62,841 bases of DNA from a bacterium (GTDB lineage Bacteria; Margulisbacteria; Marinamargulisbacteria; UBA817; JABISL01): NCBI GenBank assembly GCA_018700055.1, contig JABISL010000053.1:1-62841 (forward strand), read 5' to 3'. Position numbers and translations under genes: made by a program. The notes beneath the pieces were generated by a model. That model ran no database searches. It was not told where the DNA came from and saw nothing but the letters and a program-made list of their open reading frames with translations. Each line of letters opens with the position of its first letter. The stretch's first letter is position 1. Shown piece after piece: positions 36,547 through 45,624 of this stretch.

Positions 36547-38288
36547 CATTCTGGGCATTTATGCGGCGTTATCCCGCTCAACATTGGCCATGGTATCTAT
36601 CGGGACTCGTGGCGCTCATTATCACCAATTACATCACCACGCTAATCCCCCTAAAAGTAAAAGATATCATCAATGGCTTAACGCAAAGCGCTAACTCGCT
36701 ACCCAATATCCAAGACCCTATCATCATTTTGATTGGTCTTTCACTAGTATTGTTGGTATCCCGCTCTCTCTCTCGAATCCTTATTTTTTTTCCAGGCAGA
36801 TTTGTCGAATACAACCTTCGAAACGACCTTGTTAAGCATCTCATGACCTTATCCCCCACATACTTTCGCTCTCAAAAAATGGGAGACCTTATCTCCCGAC
36901 TAATTAATGACATCCAAAGCCTCAGACTTCTTTCCGCACTAGGCTATTTACACATTATTAATACCATCATGATTTATGGATTGGTCTTATGGCAGATGAT
37001 ACGAATTAGTGTTCCGCTTACTTTCTGGTGCCTCAGCCCTGTCCCTTTTGTACTCATCATCGTCAAAATGATGGCGGGAAAAATGTATACTTATAACGAA
37101 CAAACCCAAGTTAAATTAGGCGGACTAACGGATTTTTTTGTAGAATCCATAGGTAACATCCAACTACTAAAAACATACAAATCCGATCAAGCGTTCAAGG
37201 ACCGATTGGCAATTGATAATGCCGAATACAGAGACCTCAACATTGCATTATCAGGGATTCGATCAACGATGTTTCCTTTTATCGGGATCATAAGCAGTCT
37301 TGGACTCATCATTCTGTTCCTTATTGGCGGACGCTTCATTATTCAGGGACAAATGCTGTTGGGAGACTTTGTGGCATTTAGTGCTTATATTACGCTACTT
37401 GCATGGCCAACCGCCTCCTTTGCTTGGATCATTAACATCATCCAACGGGGACTTGTCTCGCTCAAACGAATTACGGCGGTACTCGCCGAAACCCCTGATA
37501 TTCAAGATAGCCCTTTAGCCAATCCGAATAATACCCTAACAACAGCCCCCCAAATCCAAATACGAGACCTCACTTTTGCCTACGAAATTAACCATCCGAT
37601 ACTTCATGACATTTCGCTCACGATTGCCTCGGGTCAGTCATTGGGAATATTTGGGAAAACTGGGTCAGGAAAATCCACTTTAGCGCAGTTAATCACTCGC
37701 TGTGAGGTCATTCCAAACAATAAACTTTTCCTCAACGAGCTCCCTATCGAAACATATACCTTAGAAGAGTCTCGAAAAGCCACATCGTATGTGCCACAAA
37801 ACCCCTTCCTATTCTCAGATACCATCGCCGAAAACATTGCCTACAGCAACACTTCTGACACCCCCCACACAGAGACAGTAATCACAGCGGCAAAGCGGGC
37901 TTGCGTAGAGAACGATATACACTCATTCCCAAACCAATACGAAACGATTATTGGTGAAAAAGGGATCATCTTATCCGGCGGACAAAAAAGTCGAATTGCA
38001 CTCGCTCGAGCTTATTATAAAGCGCATCACATTCTCGTATTAGATGACGTCCTATCCGCTGTCGATAACGATACCGAATCCGAACTTATTAAAAAAATGA
38101 AAATCGACAAAAATCCACCCACCACCATTATTGTGGCTCACCGACTATCTGCGCTACAACATTGCGATCAAATCATTGTCTTGGAAAACGGACGAATATC
38201 AGCGAAAGGAACCCATGAAGAGCTCATTAAGATTCCAGGAATTTATCAATATACTTGGCAGTACCAGCAATTGGAAAATACCCCATGA
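36543..38288 (+). CDS. ABC exporter half-transporter with degenerate catalytic site
   Basis: The 581-residue protein is a six-helix exporter domain fused to an ATPase. Its ATPase has Walker A GKTGSGKST (around residue 370), signature LSGGQKS and Walker B LVLDDVLSAVD. The residue after the Walker B aspartate is aspartate, not the usual catalytic glutamate. The same substitution marks the silent site in heterodimeric exporters. Its partner gene overlaps by four bases. The substrate cannot be inferred. Confidence 0.93.
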   Translation: MTFWAFMRRYPAQHWPWYLSGLVALIITNYITTLIPLKVKDIINGLTQSANSLPNIQDPIIILIGLSLVLLVSRSLSRILIFFPGRFVEYNLRNDLVKHLMTLSPTYFRSQKMGDLISRLINDIQSLRLLSALGYLHIINTIMIYGLVLWQMIRISVPLTFWCLSPVPFVLIIVKMMAGKMYTYNEQTQVKLGGLTDFFVESIGNIQLLKTYKSDQAFKDRLAIDNAEYRDLNIALSGIRSTMFPFIGIISSLGLIILFLIGGRFIIQGQMLLGDFVAFSAYITLLAWPTASFAWIINIIQRGLVSLKRITAVLAETPDIQDSPLANPNNTLTTAPQIQIRDLTFAYEINHPILHDISLTIASGQSLGIFGKTGSGKSTLAQLITRCEVIPNNKLFLNELPIETYTLEESRKATSYVPQNPFLFSDTIAENIAYSNTSDTPHTETVITAAKRACVENDIHSFPNQYETIIGEKGIILSGGQKSRIALARAYYKAHHILVLDDVLSAVDNDTESELIKKMKIDKNPPTTIIVAHRLSALQHCDQIIVLENGRISAKGTHEELIKIPGIYQYTWQYQQLENTP

Positions 38289-40027
38289 GCAACGCCAAAG
38301 ATAGCGCTTATATCAAACAGTACTGGCAATACCTCAAGCCTCATAAACGGCTACTAGGACTCAGCGTTGGACTCATTCCGGTCATTTCATTCCTACACAT
38401 TGTTCAGCCCTTGTTAATGAAACATGGGATCGACTCGAACATCATGACAAAAGACCTCCCTGGACTCACTAAAACAGCCGCATTACTGGCCCTTTGTATC
38501 TCTGGAGAGTTTATCCTTCGCGCTACTCAAGCCTACATGTTCCAATACATTGGACAGCACAGTGTGACCGAAATTCGAAAAAACCTATTCACCCATGTCT
38601 TGGATTTTTCGATGACGTACTTCGACAAAACGCCACAAGGAACCATTACATCCCGACTCACTAGCGATATCGAATCGTTAAACGACAGTTTTGCGAGTGG
38701 CGTTGTGACTATAGTCGCCGATATATTAACGGTTACCGGCATCTTAATCGCCATGTTCATGTTAAGTGTCAAACTAACCCTAGTAACCTTAATCGTCGTT
38801 CCCCCACTAATTATCATCGTTCAGTTTTGTCAAAAACGGCTCCGATATCACTACAACAATATCCGCAGCACATTAGGCCAACTTAATGCCGCTATCCAAG
38901 AGCAACTCGAAGGGATTGTGATCGTTCAGCTATTTAATAGACAGGTCAAAAACTTAGGCGCCATCAAAGCATTAAACAGAGAGTACCGCCGATCTACTAC
39001 GTCATCAGTTATCTATGACGCCTTCCTTTATTCCTTTATGGAGTCTCTCGGAAGTGTAATGATTGCCGTCATTATCTGGGTAGGCTGGGGACAGCATCAA
39101 GGCGGCTATTTAACTCTGGGGTTACTTGTCGCCTTCATCGATTACATCATCAAGTTCTTCCAACCACTCAAAGAAATGTCCAACAAAGTCGCTATCTTGC
39201 AACATGCACTCGCCGCGTTAGAAAAGATATTTGGGACATTTACAATCAAAGACGCCATCCCAAAAGGACAAACCCAACTCCCAAAGATTAAAGGAAATAT
39301 CAAGGTAAACAATGTCTCTTTTGCTTATCCTGGCCATGAGGAAAAAGCCATCCTCAATCAAATATCCTTCCATATGCCTCCTGGAAAAGTAGTCGCCATC
39401 GTAGGCCCAACAGGATCAGGAAAGAGCACCATTAACAAGTTAATCACCAATATGTACCAAGGGTATTCAGGCGACATTACTTTGGATGGGATCAACGTAA
39501 AAGAGATCGCCCCACAATCATTAGGCCATGCTATTTCGTCAGTGACTCAAGATGTTCAATTATTCAGCGACACCGTTCGTTTCAATATCACAATGGGAAA
39601 TGATGCCATAAGTGATGACGCTATTTGGGATGCACTGGAAGGGGTTCAGGCCCAAGAACTCGTCAAAAGCTGGAAAAAAGGGCTAGATACAGTACTCAGC
39701 AATAGAGGGATGGGCCTTTCTGCTGGCCAAGCCCAACTAATCGCCTTTGCTAGAGCTCTCGCTGCGGATACACCTATCGTATTTTTGGACGAGGCTACAG
39801 CAGCAATCGATTCGTTATCAGAACAAAAGATACAAGCCGCTATCGAAGTTATCCTAAAGAAAAAGACGGTACTCGTAATTGCTCACAGACTATCAACCAT
39901 CCGCATGGCAGACACCATCTTAGCGATGAAGAACGGCCGCATAGTTGAATCAGGTAACCACGACAACCTTATGGATCAAAACGGATTCTACGCCAAGCTA
40001 TTCCGCGTCCAATTTGAATCTATTTAA
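38285..40027 (+). CDS. ABC exporter half-transporter, catalytic partner
   Basis: The 580-residue protein has an exporter membrane domain and an ATPase with Walker A GPTGSGKST and Walker B VFLDEATAAID carrying the catalytic glutamate. The signature is LSAGQAQ, altered from LSGGQ. The pairing of an intact Walker B here with an altered signature, against the reverse in the upstream gene, is the expected asymmetry of a heterodimeric exporter with one working site. I chose the ATG at 38285 (ATGA overlap with the upstream stop), not the longer frame. Confidence 0.93.
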   Translation: MSNAKDSAYIKQYWQYLKPHKRLLGLSVGLIPVISFLHIVQPLLMKHGIDSNIMTKDLPGLTKTAALLALCISGEFILRATQAYMFQYIGQHSVTEIRKNLFTHVLDFSMTYFDKTPQGTITSRLTSDIESLNDSFASGVVTIVADILTVTGILIAMFMLSVKLTLVTLIVVPPLIIIVQFCQKRLRYHYNNIRSTLGQLNAAIQEQLEGIVIVQLFNRQVKNLGAIKALNREYRRSTTSSVIYDAFLYSFMESLGSVMIAVIIWVGWGQHQGGYLTLGLLVAFIDYIIKFFQPLKEMSNKVAILQHALAALEKIFGTFTIKDAIPKGQTQLPKIKGNIKVNNVSFAYPGHEEKAILNQISFHMPPGKVVAIVGPTGSGKSTINKLITNMYQGYSGDITLDGINVKEIAPQSLGHAISSVTQDVQLFSDTVRFNITMGNDAISDDAIWDALEGVQAQELVKSWKKGLDTVLSNRGMGLSAGQAQLIAFARALAADTPIVFLDEATAAIDSLSEQKIQAAIEVILKKKTVLVIAHRLSTIRMADTILAMKNGRIVESGNHDNLMDQNGFYAKLFRVQFESI

Positions 40028-40078
40028 TTTGAAGTACATCAGCCGTTAAGGACTGTTTAAATCATACGTGAGTCTTAC

Positions 40079-40573
40079 CTAAAGAAGTAGTCCCAAAACA
40101 CCCAGCCCAATCGCTACCCACGTTAGATTCTTTTGAGCCTCTTGTTCAGTAGTTATCATAGTCATCTCATCGGTAACCTTAGTCATATCATAATGAAGAA
40201 CCTTTTGTTCTTTTGCGATACCTGTCACTTGGCCTTGTACTGCACCTGCTGCATTATCTTGTTTAGCTAGGTAGGCCTTAAATGACTTGGCCAATCGTGC
40301 TAGCTCTTTCTTCTCTGAGTCAGTTAGATCCAAATCCCGCGCATTCTCTGCCGCTATCAACTTATCCATTACAACGGCCAACTCTTTGCGAGATACCGCT
40401 TGATCAGGTAAAAACCGAGATCCTTGGAACAACGGCAAATACCCTTGGTCAACAGACTGCTTAACCGCTTGATACGCAGGGTCAGTTACGGGAACATCCG
40501 ATACTGTCGCCGCCACAACAGAGCCCGACAATAGCGTTACAACAAATCCAAAAACTACTAAATGTTTAATCAT
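40079..40573 (-). CDS. Small exported protein with one S-layer-homology-like repeat and C-terminal membrane helix
   Basis: The 164-residue form starts at 40573 with AAAGGAG seven bases upstream. It has a signal peptide (HLVVFGFVVTLLSGSVVAA). One SLH-like repeat follows: DVPVTDPAYQAVKQSVDQGYLP, then FLPDQAVSRKELAVVMDKLI. A helical segment comes next, and a hydrophobic C-terminus (VAIGLGVLGLLL) could anchor it in a membrane. SLH repeats often bind cell-wall polymers, and a single one in a diderm often marks an outer-membrane-to-wall tether. It is the last gene of the tonB cluster. Confidence 0.75.
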   Translation of the reverse strand: MIKHLVVFGFVVTLLSGSVVAATVSDVPVTDPAYQAVKQSVDQGYLPLFQGSRFLPDQAVSRKELAVVMDKLIAAENARDLDLTDSEKKELARLAKSFKAYLAKQDNAAGAVQGQVTGIAKEQKVLHYDMTKVTDEMTMITTEQEAQKNLTWVAIGLGVLGLLL

Positions 40574-40574
40574 T

Positions 40575-42527
40575 TTAATCTCCTTTAATACGCTCATGCC
40601 CTTTCACAGACATATTTAATTGATCCAATAATATAGTCGATTCAAGCAGTTCAATAACCGCTTTTCCAGGTTGAAGGGTCTTAAAGTGAGCCTTGATAAT
40701 CGGACGATAAAAAAGGTCGCCTGTTTTTTCGGTCAATCCAGATATATCAATCGCGCTCGGGGCAAGAGAGACCTGATCCGTTTGGCCCGTATCAATCATC
40801 CACGCACTCGGAGACCAACGAACCAGTTTCAAGCGCTTTGAGTCAAATTTTAATTGAATACTTTGGTCCGAAAACGGAGCCGCTTGGTCTAGCATAATCT
40901 GGACATAAAAATAGTCTGATTCGCTCAACCCATCTCGACTCGAAACCAAACGAAACCGAGATTTGGGCACCTGTATACGTACACGACTCTGATGTCTAAC
41001 AGGGACAATAAGAGGTGACGTAAGAGTCACCTTAACTAGCCTGTTTCCGGGACGCCAATCTCGGACATTAACTTGCCAATTTAAGACGATGCTTCCGCCC
41101 GCTGGCAAGTTGGAAATGGGCTTAACCTTTGTCTCATATGCAGGAATCTGAAACCCTTTAGGAAGTGATAGTGCCGCTTTCATATCCATCAACGCCATCG
41201 CGTTCGGATTATGAACTCGATAACGAACCGTAAAAAATGAATCCGTTCCTTTTGACAATTGCTTAGGAAGTGTCAGTTTGGCAGAAACCTCAGGGGGGCC
41301 AATCACATCAATATCTCGACTAATACTATTGTCCTCCAAGGTATCCGAAGACACACTCATTCGAATCTGTTTCATCCCTGCCCCCACCTTATTGGTAGGT
41401 CGAATCTTAATTAACACCTGACGAGACTCACCCACACCCACCAAATCCAAGGTCTGAATCAAACTGCCCTCTAATACCTCAAACCCTTTAGGTATCGTAA
41501 AGGTAACTTTCGTTGACTTAGAATCAAAGCCCCCCGTATTTAATAAGTAACCCACAATCAACAAAGGGGATCGATCAGTCACAGACACTTCTGCAGGGGC
41601 CGTGAGCCCCAAACTTAGTGCCCCTGGGGCCAAATCCACACCGCCCATGCCATACAAGGTACGTCTTACAATCGTCTTACCTGGCGCTACATCAACAGGG
41701 TTCCAATATAAGGCCAAAGCGGTGTCCTTATCGAATTCACCGGCTCGCACAAACGACCGACCAGGCTCATAATCGTAATCCCAGGGAGCGTCAGCCAATG
41801 TTCCCCAGTTAACTAAGGCCATTTGATCCGGCGGATTAATCCCTACACTGGAAGCAGCTAAAACACCTTGAGCCACTACGTTAGGTGACGCCAAATCATC
41901 AAAGGTCTGCCAATACGACAAAACATCTTTTCCCATGAATCGTTTCTCGGATTGAACAGCAGCCGTCCCGATTCGGAAAGGCGCCCCATCATTCGATCCC
42001 AACATCGTATCCATCATAATTCTCAAACCAATATTCTGGGTCACATCTTTGTGGTTATATAACTCATATTGAATCAACGCGACATCTTCTACTCGACTAC
42101 TTGGATTACGAAAAAACCTCAGCGTCTGAGTCACAATCGTATCCCCTATAGCACCTTTCGTGATAATGGCATTCTCAGTAACAACTTGATCCAAAACAGG
42201 ACCATACAATGCTGTTTTTCCGGCACGCTTTAGCGTATTACCACCAAAGACATAATCCTTATCGTCCACTCTAATTGTGGTATACGAGGTCCACGGTTTG
42301 GGCCTTCCAAAAATCAACGGCTGCTGATCATCTTCAGTGCGTCTCGGATCCCCCTTCTCTGTTTCAATGGCAAACCGCCCGCGATCATAAACCTTGTTGT
42401 TAACCACAATTTTAATAAACGCATTGGATATAGAAAGAGTATCCGGAACGACGCTCTCGGTCTGGGCATATGCCAATCCGCTTATCCCCATCACAATGCT
42501 CATAATAATTAATAATTTTTTCATCAT
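40575..42527 (-). CDS. Large exported protein linked to TonB genes, unknown function
   Basis: The 650-residue product has a signal peptide (LLIIMSIVMGISGLAYA). The rest appears to be a chain of beta-sandwich domains. An N-terminal unit of about 300 residues contains VVNNKVYDRGRFAIETEKGD. Later units resemble CARDB/NPCBM-like repeats (SVTDRSPLLIVGYLLNTGG, VRYRVHNPNAMALMD, VKLTSP-type strands). No catalytic motif or plug/barrel is seen, so it is not a TonB-dependent receptor. It overlaps the tonB stop by one base and may work with the transducer or be an envelope structural protein. Confidence 0.7.
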   Translation of the reverse strand: MMKKLLIIMSIVMGISGLAYAQTESVVPDTLSISNAFIKIVVNNKVYDRGRFAIETEKGDPRRTEDDQQPLIFGRPKPWTSYTTIRVDDKDYVFGGNTLKRAGKTALYGPVLDQVVTENAIITKGAIGDTIVTQTLRFFRNPSSRVEDVALIQYELYNHKDVTQNIGLRIMMDTMLGSNDGAPFRIGTAAVQSEKRFMGKDVLSYWQTFDDLASPNVVAQGVLAASSVGINPPDQMALVNWGTLADAPWDYDYEPGRSFVRAGEFDKDTALALYWNPVDVAPGKTIVRRTLYGMGGVDLAPGALSLGLTAPAEVSVTDRSPLLIVGYLLNTGGFDSKSTKVTFTIPKGFEVLEGSLIQTLDLVGVGESRQVLIKIRPTNKVGAGMKQIRMSVSSDTLEDNSISRDIDVIGPPEVSAKLTLPKQLSKGTDSFFTVRYRVHNPNAMALMDMKAALSLPKGFQIPAYETKVKPISNLPAGGSIVLNWQVNVRDWRPGNRLVKVTLTSPLIVPVRHQSRVRIQVPKSRFRLVSSRDGLSESDYFYVQIMLDQAAPFSDQSIQLKFDSKRLKLVRWSPSAWMIDTGQTDQVSLAPSAIDISGLTEKTGDLFYRPIIKAHFKTLQPGKAVIELLESTILLDQLNMSVKGHERIKGD

Positions 42528-43093
42528 TACTCCAACTTATAGCTATGCGCTAACTCTAGCCACTCCCCCGTATTCTTGCCCGCGAAACGTTTGGGCTTGA
42601 ATGTATAAAATGTTTTAACCGATCGAATAAACGTTTTATCCAATACAGTATGGCCTGATGAGCGAACCAGTTTCACCCGCGAAACAGTCCCATCCGCAGC
42701 AACAAGTACCTTGATCACTACAGTCCCTTCCCAATCATTATTTAAGGCTGCCTTTGGATAAACGGGAACCACCTTATCAGTACGAATCGGCATTAGGCGG
42801 TCCCCGGGCATTGCCGCTGGTTTTTTGGGAACCACTTTGGCCTTAGCCAAGTTTTTCTTTGTCACTAAGGTACGACTCTTAGCCCGACGTTTTACTGTCT
42901 TCGTCGGCGCAATCGGCGCTTGAGTTACCACCATATGAACCGGAATTCGGTACTTAGCAGGTGTCTTTTCGGTATGAGTTGTCGGCCACCAAACAAGAAA
43001 GGCTAACAAATGCACCCCCAAAGAAATCCCTACCGCCCATCGCTGGGAGTCAGAGTCATTAAGGTTTTCCAAACGGTCCGATAAATCTATCAT
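42527..43093 (-). CDS. tonB: TonB-family energy transducer
   Basis: TonB spans the periplasm and passes inner-membrane proton-motive force to outer-membrane partners. The 188-residue protein has an N-terminal membrane helix (VGISLGVHLLAFLVWW), a Lys/Pro-rich periplasmic segment and a C-terminal TonB domain with YPKAALNNDWEGTVVIKVLVAADG and FKPKRF. It directly follows exbD by zero bases. No TonB-dependent receptor is in the window. Confidence 0.9.
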   Translation of the reverse strand: MIDLSDRLENLNDSDSQRWAVGISLGVHLLAFLVWWPTTHTEKTPAKYRIPVHMVVTQAPIAPTKTVKRRAKSRTLVTKKNLAKAKVVPKKPAAMPGDRLMPIRTDKVVPVYPKAALNNDWEGTVVIKVLVAADGTVSRVKLVRSSGHTVLDKTFIRSVKTFYTFKPKRFAGKNTGEWLELAHSYKLE

Positions 43094-43507
43094 CTATCCG
43101 TTTTTGCGTTGCGCTTCCAAAACAATGTCAAAACATCCGGCTTTTCTAACTTCATCCAAAAGACGAACAACCATAGAATATGGCGTTTGTTGATCTGCAT
43201 TGATAATCACTTGAATCTCAGCATTCCCAGATTTAGCCTTCGCCACACGTCCTCGAATATCGGACTCACTGACTCGTTTCCCATCCCAATACAAGCGTTG
43301 CTGCTTATCTACGGAAATCACAATCCCTTTTTTAGAACTGGCTACAGTCTCAGCTGCAGGTAGTATTAACTGTATTCCCTGCTGATTAACAACCACCGTA
43401 GTGGATACAGCAAAAAAGATTAGCAAAATAAACACAACATCGATTAATGGGGCCAATTCTAGCTTAGCCACCTTAACCATTGATCGCGTCCGGGAACGTC
43501 GCGCCAT
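43094..43507 (-). CDS. exbD: ExbD/TolR-family protein
   Basis: ExbD forms the proton-driven motor with ExbB. The 137-residue protein has the single helix with the conserved aspartate in LAPLIDVVFILLIFFAVS and a periplasmic domain with VVISVDKQQRLYWDG. The start overlaps the exbB stop by one base. The TolR alternative is possible, but the downstream tonB favours ExbD. Confidence 0.9.
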   Translation of the reverse strand: MARRSRTRSMVKVAKLELAPLIDVVFILLIFFAVSTTVVVNQQGIQLILPAAETVASSKKGIVISVDKQQRLYWDGKRVSESDIRGRVAKAKSGNAEIQVIINADQQTPYSMVVRLLDEVRKAGCFDIVLEAQRKNG

Positions 43508-44118
43508 TAACCCTGCTCCGCTACTTTTTGACAGTATCGAATCATCGCTATCGCCATAGACTCCATTCGCCTAGCACGTTGATCAATCTGATTATGCAAA
43601 ACATTCTGTGCAAATATAAATGGCATCGCAATACTTAACCCCGTTACAGTCGTGATCAAGGCTACTGCGATTCCACCGGATAACTGTTGTGCATCCCCAA
43701 TGCCACCACCAGAGATCACATTGAATATATCCATCAATCCGAGAACCGTTCCTAACAATCCCAAAATAGGTGCCACAGTAATGATGCTACCCAAGATATC
43801 CATTTGTTTTTCCATCTTGGGAATCTCACGATCCAAAATAGAATCAATCCCGTCTTGAACCACATCTTTGGGCTGCCCTGATAATGAAATGGCTCGACCC
43901 AGTACTTGACCCGATACTTTGCCATTATTAAGCAAGTCTCTCATTGTTGCGTCTCTACCCACAGAGGCCATTAAGGTCCCTGCATCATCCAATTCTCTCT
44001 GAGTAAGTGGATTCGATTTCATCATCAACCATTTCTGAATGACGATCGTCAGACCACCAATTGAACATAATAATAATAGCCACATTACTGGGCCGCCTTT
44101 TGCAAATATCGTAAACAT
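43507..44118 (-). CDS. exbB: ExbB/TolQ/MotA-family proton channel protein
   Basis: The 203-residue protein has three membrane helices. It contains the family segment MEKQMDILGSIITVAPILGLLGTVLGLMDIF and the following ISGGGIGDAQQLSGGIAVALITTVTGLSIAMP. It is first in an exbB-exbD-tonB string with AGGAGG upstream of the ATG. TolQ cannot be excluded on sequence, but the operon points to ExbB. Confidence 0.92.
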   Translation of the reverse strand: MFTIFAKGGPVMWLLLLCSIGGLTIVIQKWLMMKSNPLTQRELDDAGTLMASVGRDATMRDLLNNGKVSGQVLGRAISLSGQPKDVVQDGIDSILDREIPKMEKQMDILGSIITVAPILGLLGTVLGLMDIFNVISGGGIGDAQQLSGGIAVALITTVTGLSIAMPFIFAQNVLHNQIDQRARRMESMAIAMIRYCQKVAEQG

Positions 44119-44199
44119 AAATAGCCTCCTAAAAAGTATGACGACGCATAGACGTCATTAAGACTATTTTACAGTAGAACTTGAGTGTGGTCATCTTTT

Positions 44200-44361
44200 G
44201 GAATGAGAGGGACAGTTTCTGAGACTGTATTTCCCGCAAGGCTCTCACCTTCTCCAAGATTGTAAAAATTGGGATGAGGTAGATCATTTCTCGTTTAGAG
44301 CGCTTAGTCCCTATAAGTGACCGGTGCGAAAATGAGCTAGCTCGCCCACTCATTATTCAGA
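44200..44361. repeat. Structured intergenic region with a family-B hairpin core
   Basis: Part of the 434-base gap upstream of exbB, which holds no convincing gene. Arms GAATGAG (44201-44207) and CTCATTATTC (44349-44358) can close a large hairpin. Inside it, CTTA (44303-44306) and TAAG (44314-44317) form a short stem followed by TGACCGG. The 22 bases 44303-44324 match 60570-60591 at 18 positions. Family A copy 2 lies about 150 bases to its right. The remainder of the gap presumably holds the exbB promoter, which I could not place with confidence. Confidence 0.5.
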
Positions 44362-44430
44362 CTGCGTGAATTTTTTGAAGAGCTAGGCACTTTGTATTTT
44401 TTTTCCCGCAGGAATCTTCCATCTTCCCCA

Positions 44431-44550
44431 GACACTTTAAATTTTTCGAAGGTCAAGGCAGCTTCTGAGCTTTTACCCGCAGGGCTATTTCAGATAGCTC
44501 GAGGACGAAAAACTCAGGAGTAACGCAGAGATTCGGAAAATTTATGTGTC
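44431..44550. repeat. Intergenic hairpin repeat, family A, copy 2
   Basis: A nested palindrome with outer arms at 44431-44450 and 44532-44550 (GACAC...TTCGAA with TTCGG...GTGTC, nearly complete complementarity). A middle pair is CTTCTGAG/CTCAGGAG. The core stem is GGGCTAT (44482-44488) with ATAGCTC (44494-44500) around loop TTCAG. The core is identical over 30 bases to copy 1, whereas the arms are unrelated in sequence to those of copy 1. The right arm ends two bases from the stop codon of the LOG-family gene. Confidence 0.85.
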
Positions 44551-44552
44551 TT

Positions 44553-45569
44553 CTACCAGTCTAGCGTGTTGATGTGCTTTATCATTTGAAGAAGCCTTCC
44601 ATATTTATGCTTGTCGAAATGAAAGTGCAACCTCGGTAGTCGAAGCTTATCACGAGACATTTTTTCTTCTTCATAAGGCTCACAACGCTCAAACTTTCCG
44701 TCTTTGAGTAGATCAATATAATCCGTGTTGAGCATATTCAAGATATGATCGGGTACTTCAACGTTAAATCGCATCACCGTCATTTCTCTGACGTAACGAA
44801 CGGAATGATAGTATTTGTAGAATTCAGTTACAGCCTTCACCGCATCCTCAACATTGTTACAAATGGTAAACATGTTCACATCTTCTGGTGAGATATAGCC
44901 TTGAGGAATCATGACATCATAAAAATACTGAACAAATTTTTCCCAATAGTCTGCGCCTTCTGTTTCAAGAAGAACCACAGGGCGAGGCTCACTTTTACCT
45001 GTCTGCATCAAAGTCAGCCCTTCATAGCCTTCATCAAGCGTTCCAAATCCACCTGGCAATAACACCGTGGCATCTGACTCTTTAATAAACATTAACTTTC
45101 GAATAAAAAAGTATTTATAAGAGATTAGTTTGGGATCGTCATTAATATAAGGGTTCGGTTCTTGTTCAAAGGGAAGTTCGATATTCACGCCAAAATGCAT
45201 ATCCGGTAATGCGCCTTTGTTCCCCGCTTCCATAATGCCGCCACCGGCACCAGTAATAACCATGAAGTCTTTTTCTGTTACGGCCTTAGCGAAGTCTTCG
45301 GCTAGCTTAAACTCGGGATGATCCTCAGGCGTTCTTGCAGATCCAAAAATACAGACCTTACGAACATCTCTATAGGGAGAAAACACTTTGAACGATTTAC
45401 GAAACTCTTTCATCGCTCTAGCGGCTAGTTTCCAATCATCAGAATCAGTATCTTCTAGTGCCATTCTAGAAACCGTCATTAATAAGTCATTTAAATAGAG
45501 CTCACTATCGCGACTCCCTATCTTCGTAATAAGGTGTTTAATCGTGCTCTTGATATCTTCATTCAACAT
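44553..45569 (-). CDS. LOG-family (lysine-decarboxylase-like) Rossmann-fold protein
   Basis: Members of this family release cytokinin-like bases or act as nucleotide 5'-phosphate ribohydrolases. Annotations as lysine decarboxylase are historical. The 338-residue protein has CIFGSARTP, VITGAGGGIMEAGNKGA and the signature PGGFGTLDE (from residue 172). The extended N- and C-terminal helices put it in the longer TIGR00730-like branch. It stands alone, followed by a family-A hairpin repeat. Confidence 0.85.
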   Translation of the reverse strand: MLNEDIKSTIKHLITKIGSRDSELYLNDLLMTVSRMALEDTDSDDWKLAARAMKEFRKSFKVFSPYRDVRKVCIFGSARTPEDHPEFKLAEDFAKAVTEKDFMVITGAGGGIMEAGNKGALPDMHFGVNIELPFEQEPNPYINDDPKLISYKYFFIRKLMFIKESDATVLLPGGFGTLDEGYEGLTLMQTGKSEPRPVVLLETEGADYWEKFVQYFYDVMIPQGYISPEDVNMFTICNNVEDAVKAVTEFYKYYHSVRYVREMTVMRFNVEVPDHILNMLNTDYIDLLKDGKFERCEPYEEEKMSRDKLRLPRLHFHFDKHKYGRLLQMIKHINTLDW

Positions 45570-45624
45570 GTTTTTTTCTCTCTCTTTCTAACTATAAGTA
45601 GTGTCTTTATCGGTAAAATTAACT

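Noticed and set aside
36543-40027. Two independent homodimeric ABC exporters
   Set aside because: The reciprocal changes (aspartate for glutamate after Walker B in one, altered signature in the other) and the overlapping genes fit one heterodimer better.
40575-42527. TonB-dependent receptor, because of its place after tonB
   Set aside because: No plug domain, TonB box or C-terminal barrel pattern is visible. The protein looks like a chain of beta-sandwich domains.
44129-44353. 74-codon open frame on the minus strand upstream of exbB
   Set aside because: It lies across hairpin structures, has no ribosome-binding site and the translation has no protein-like pattern. Structured intergenic DNA explains it better.
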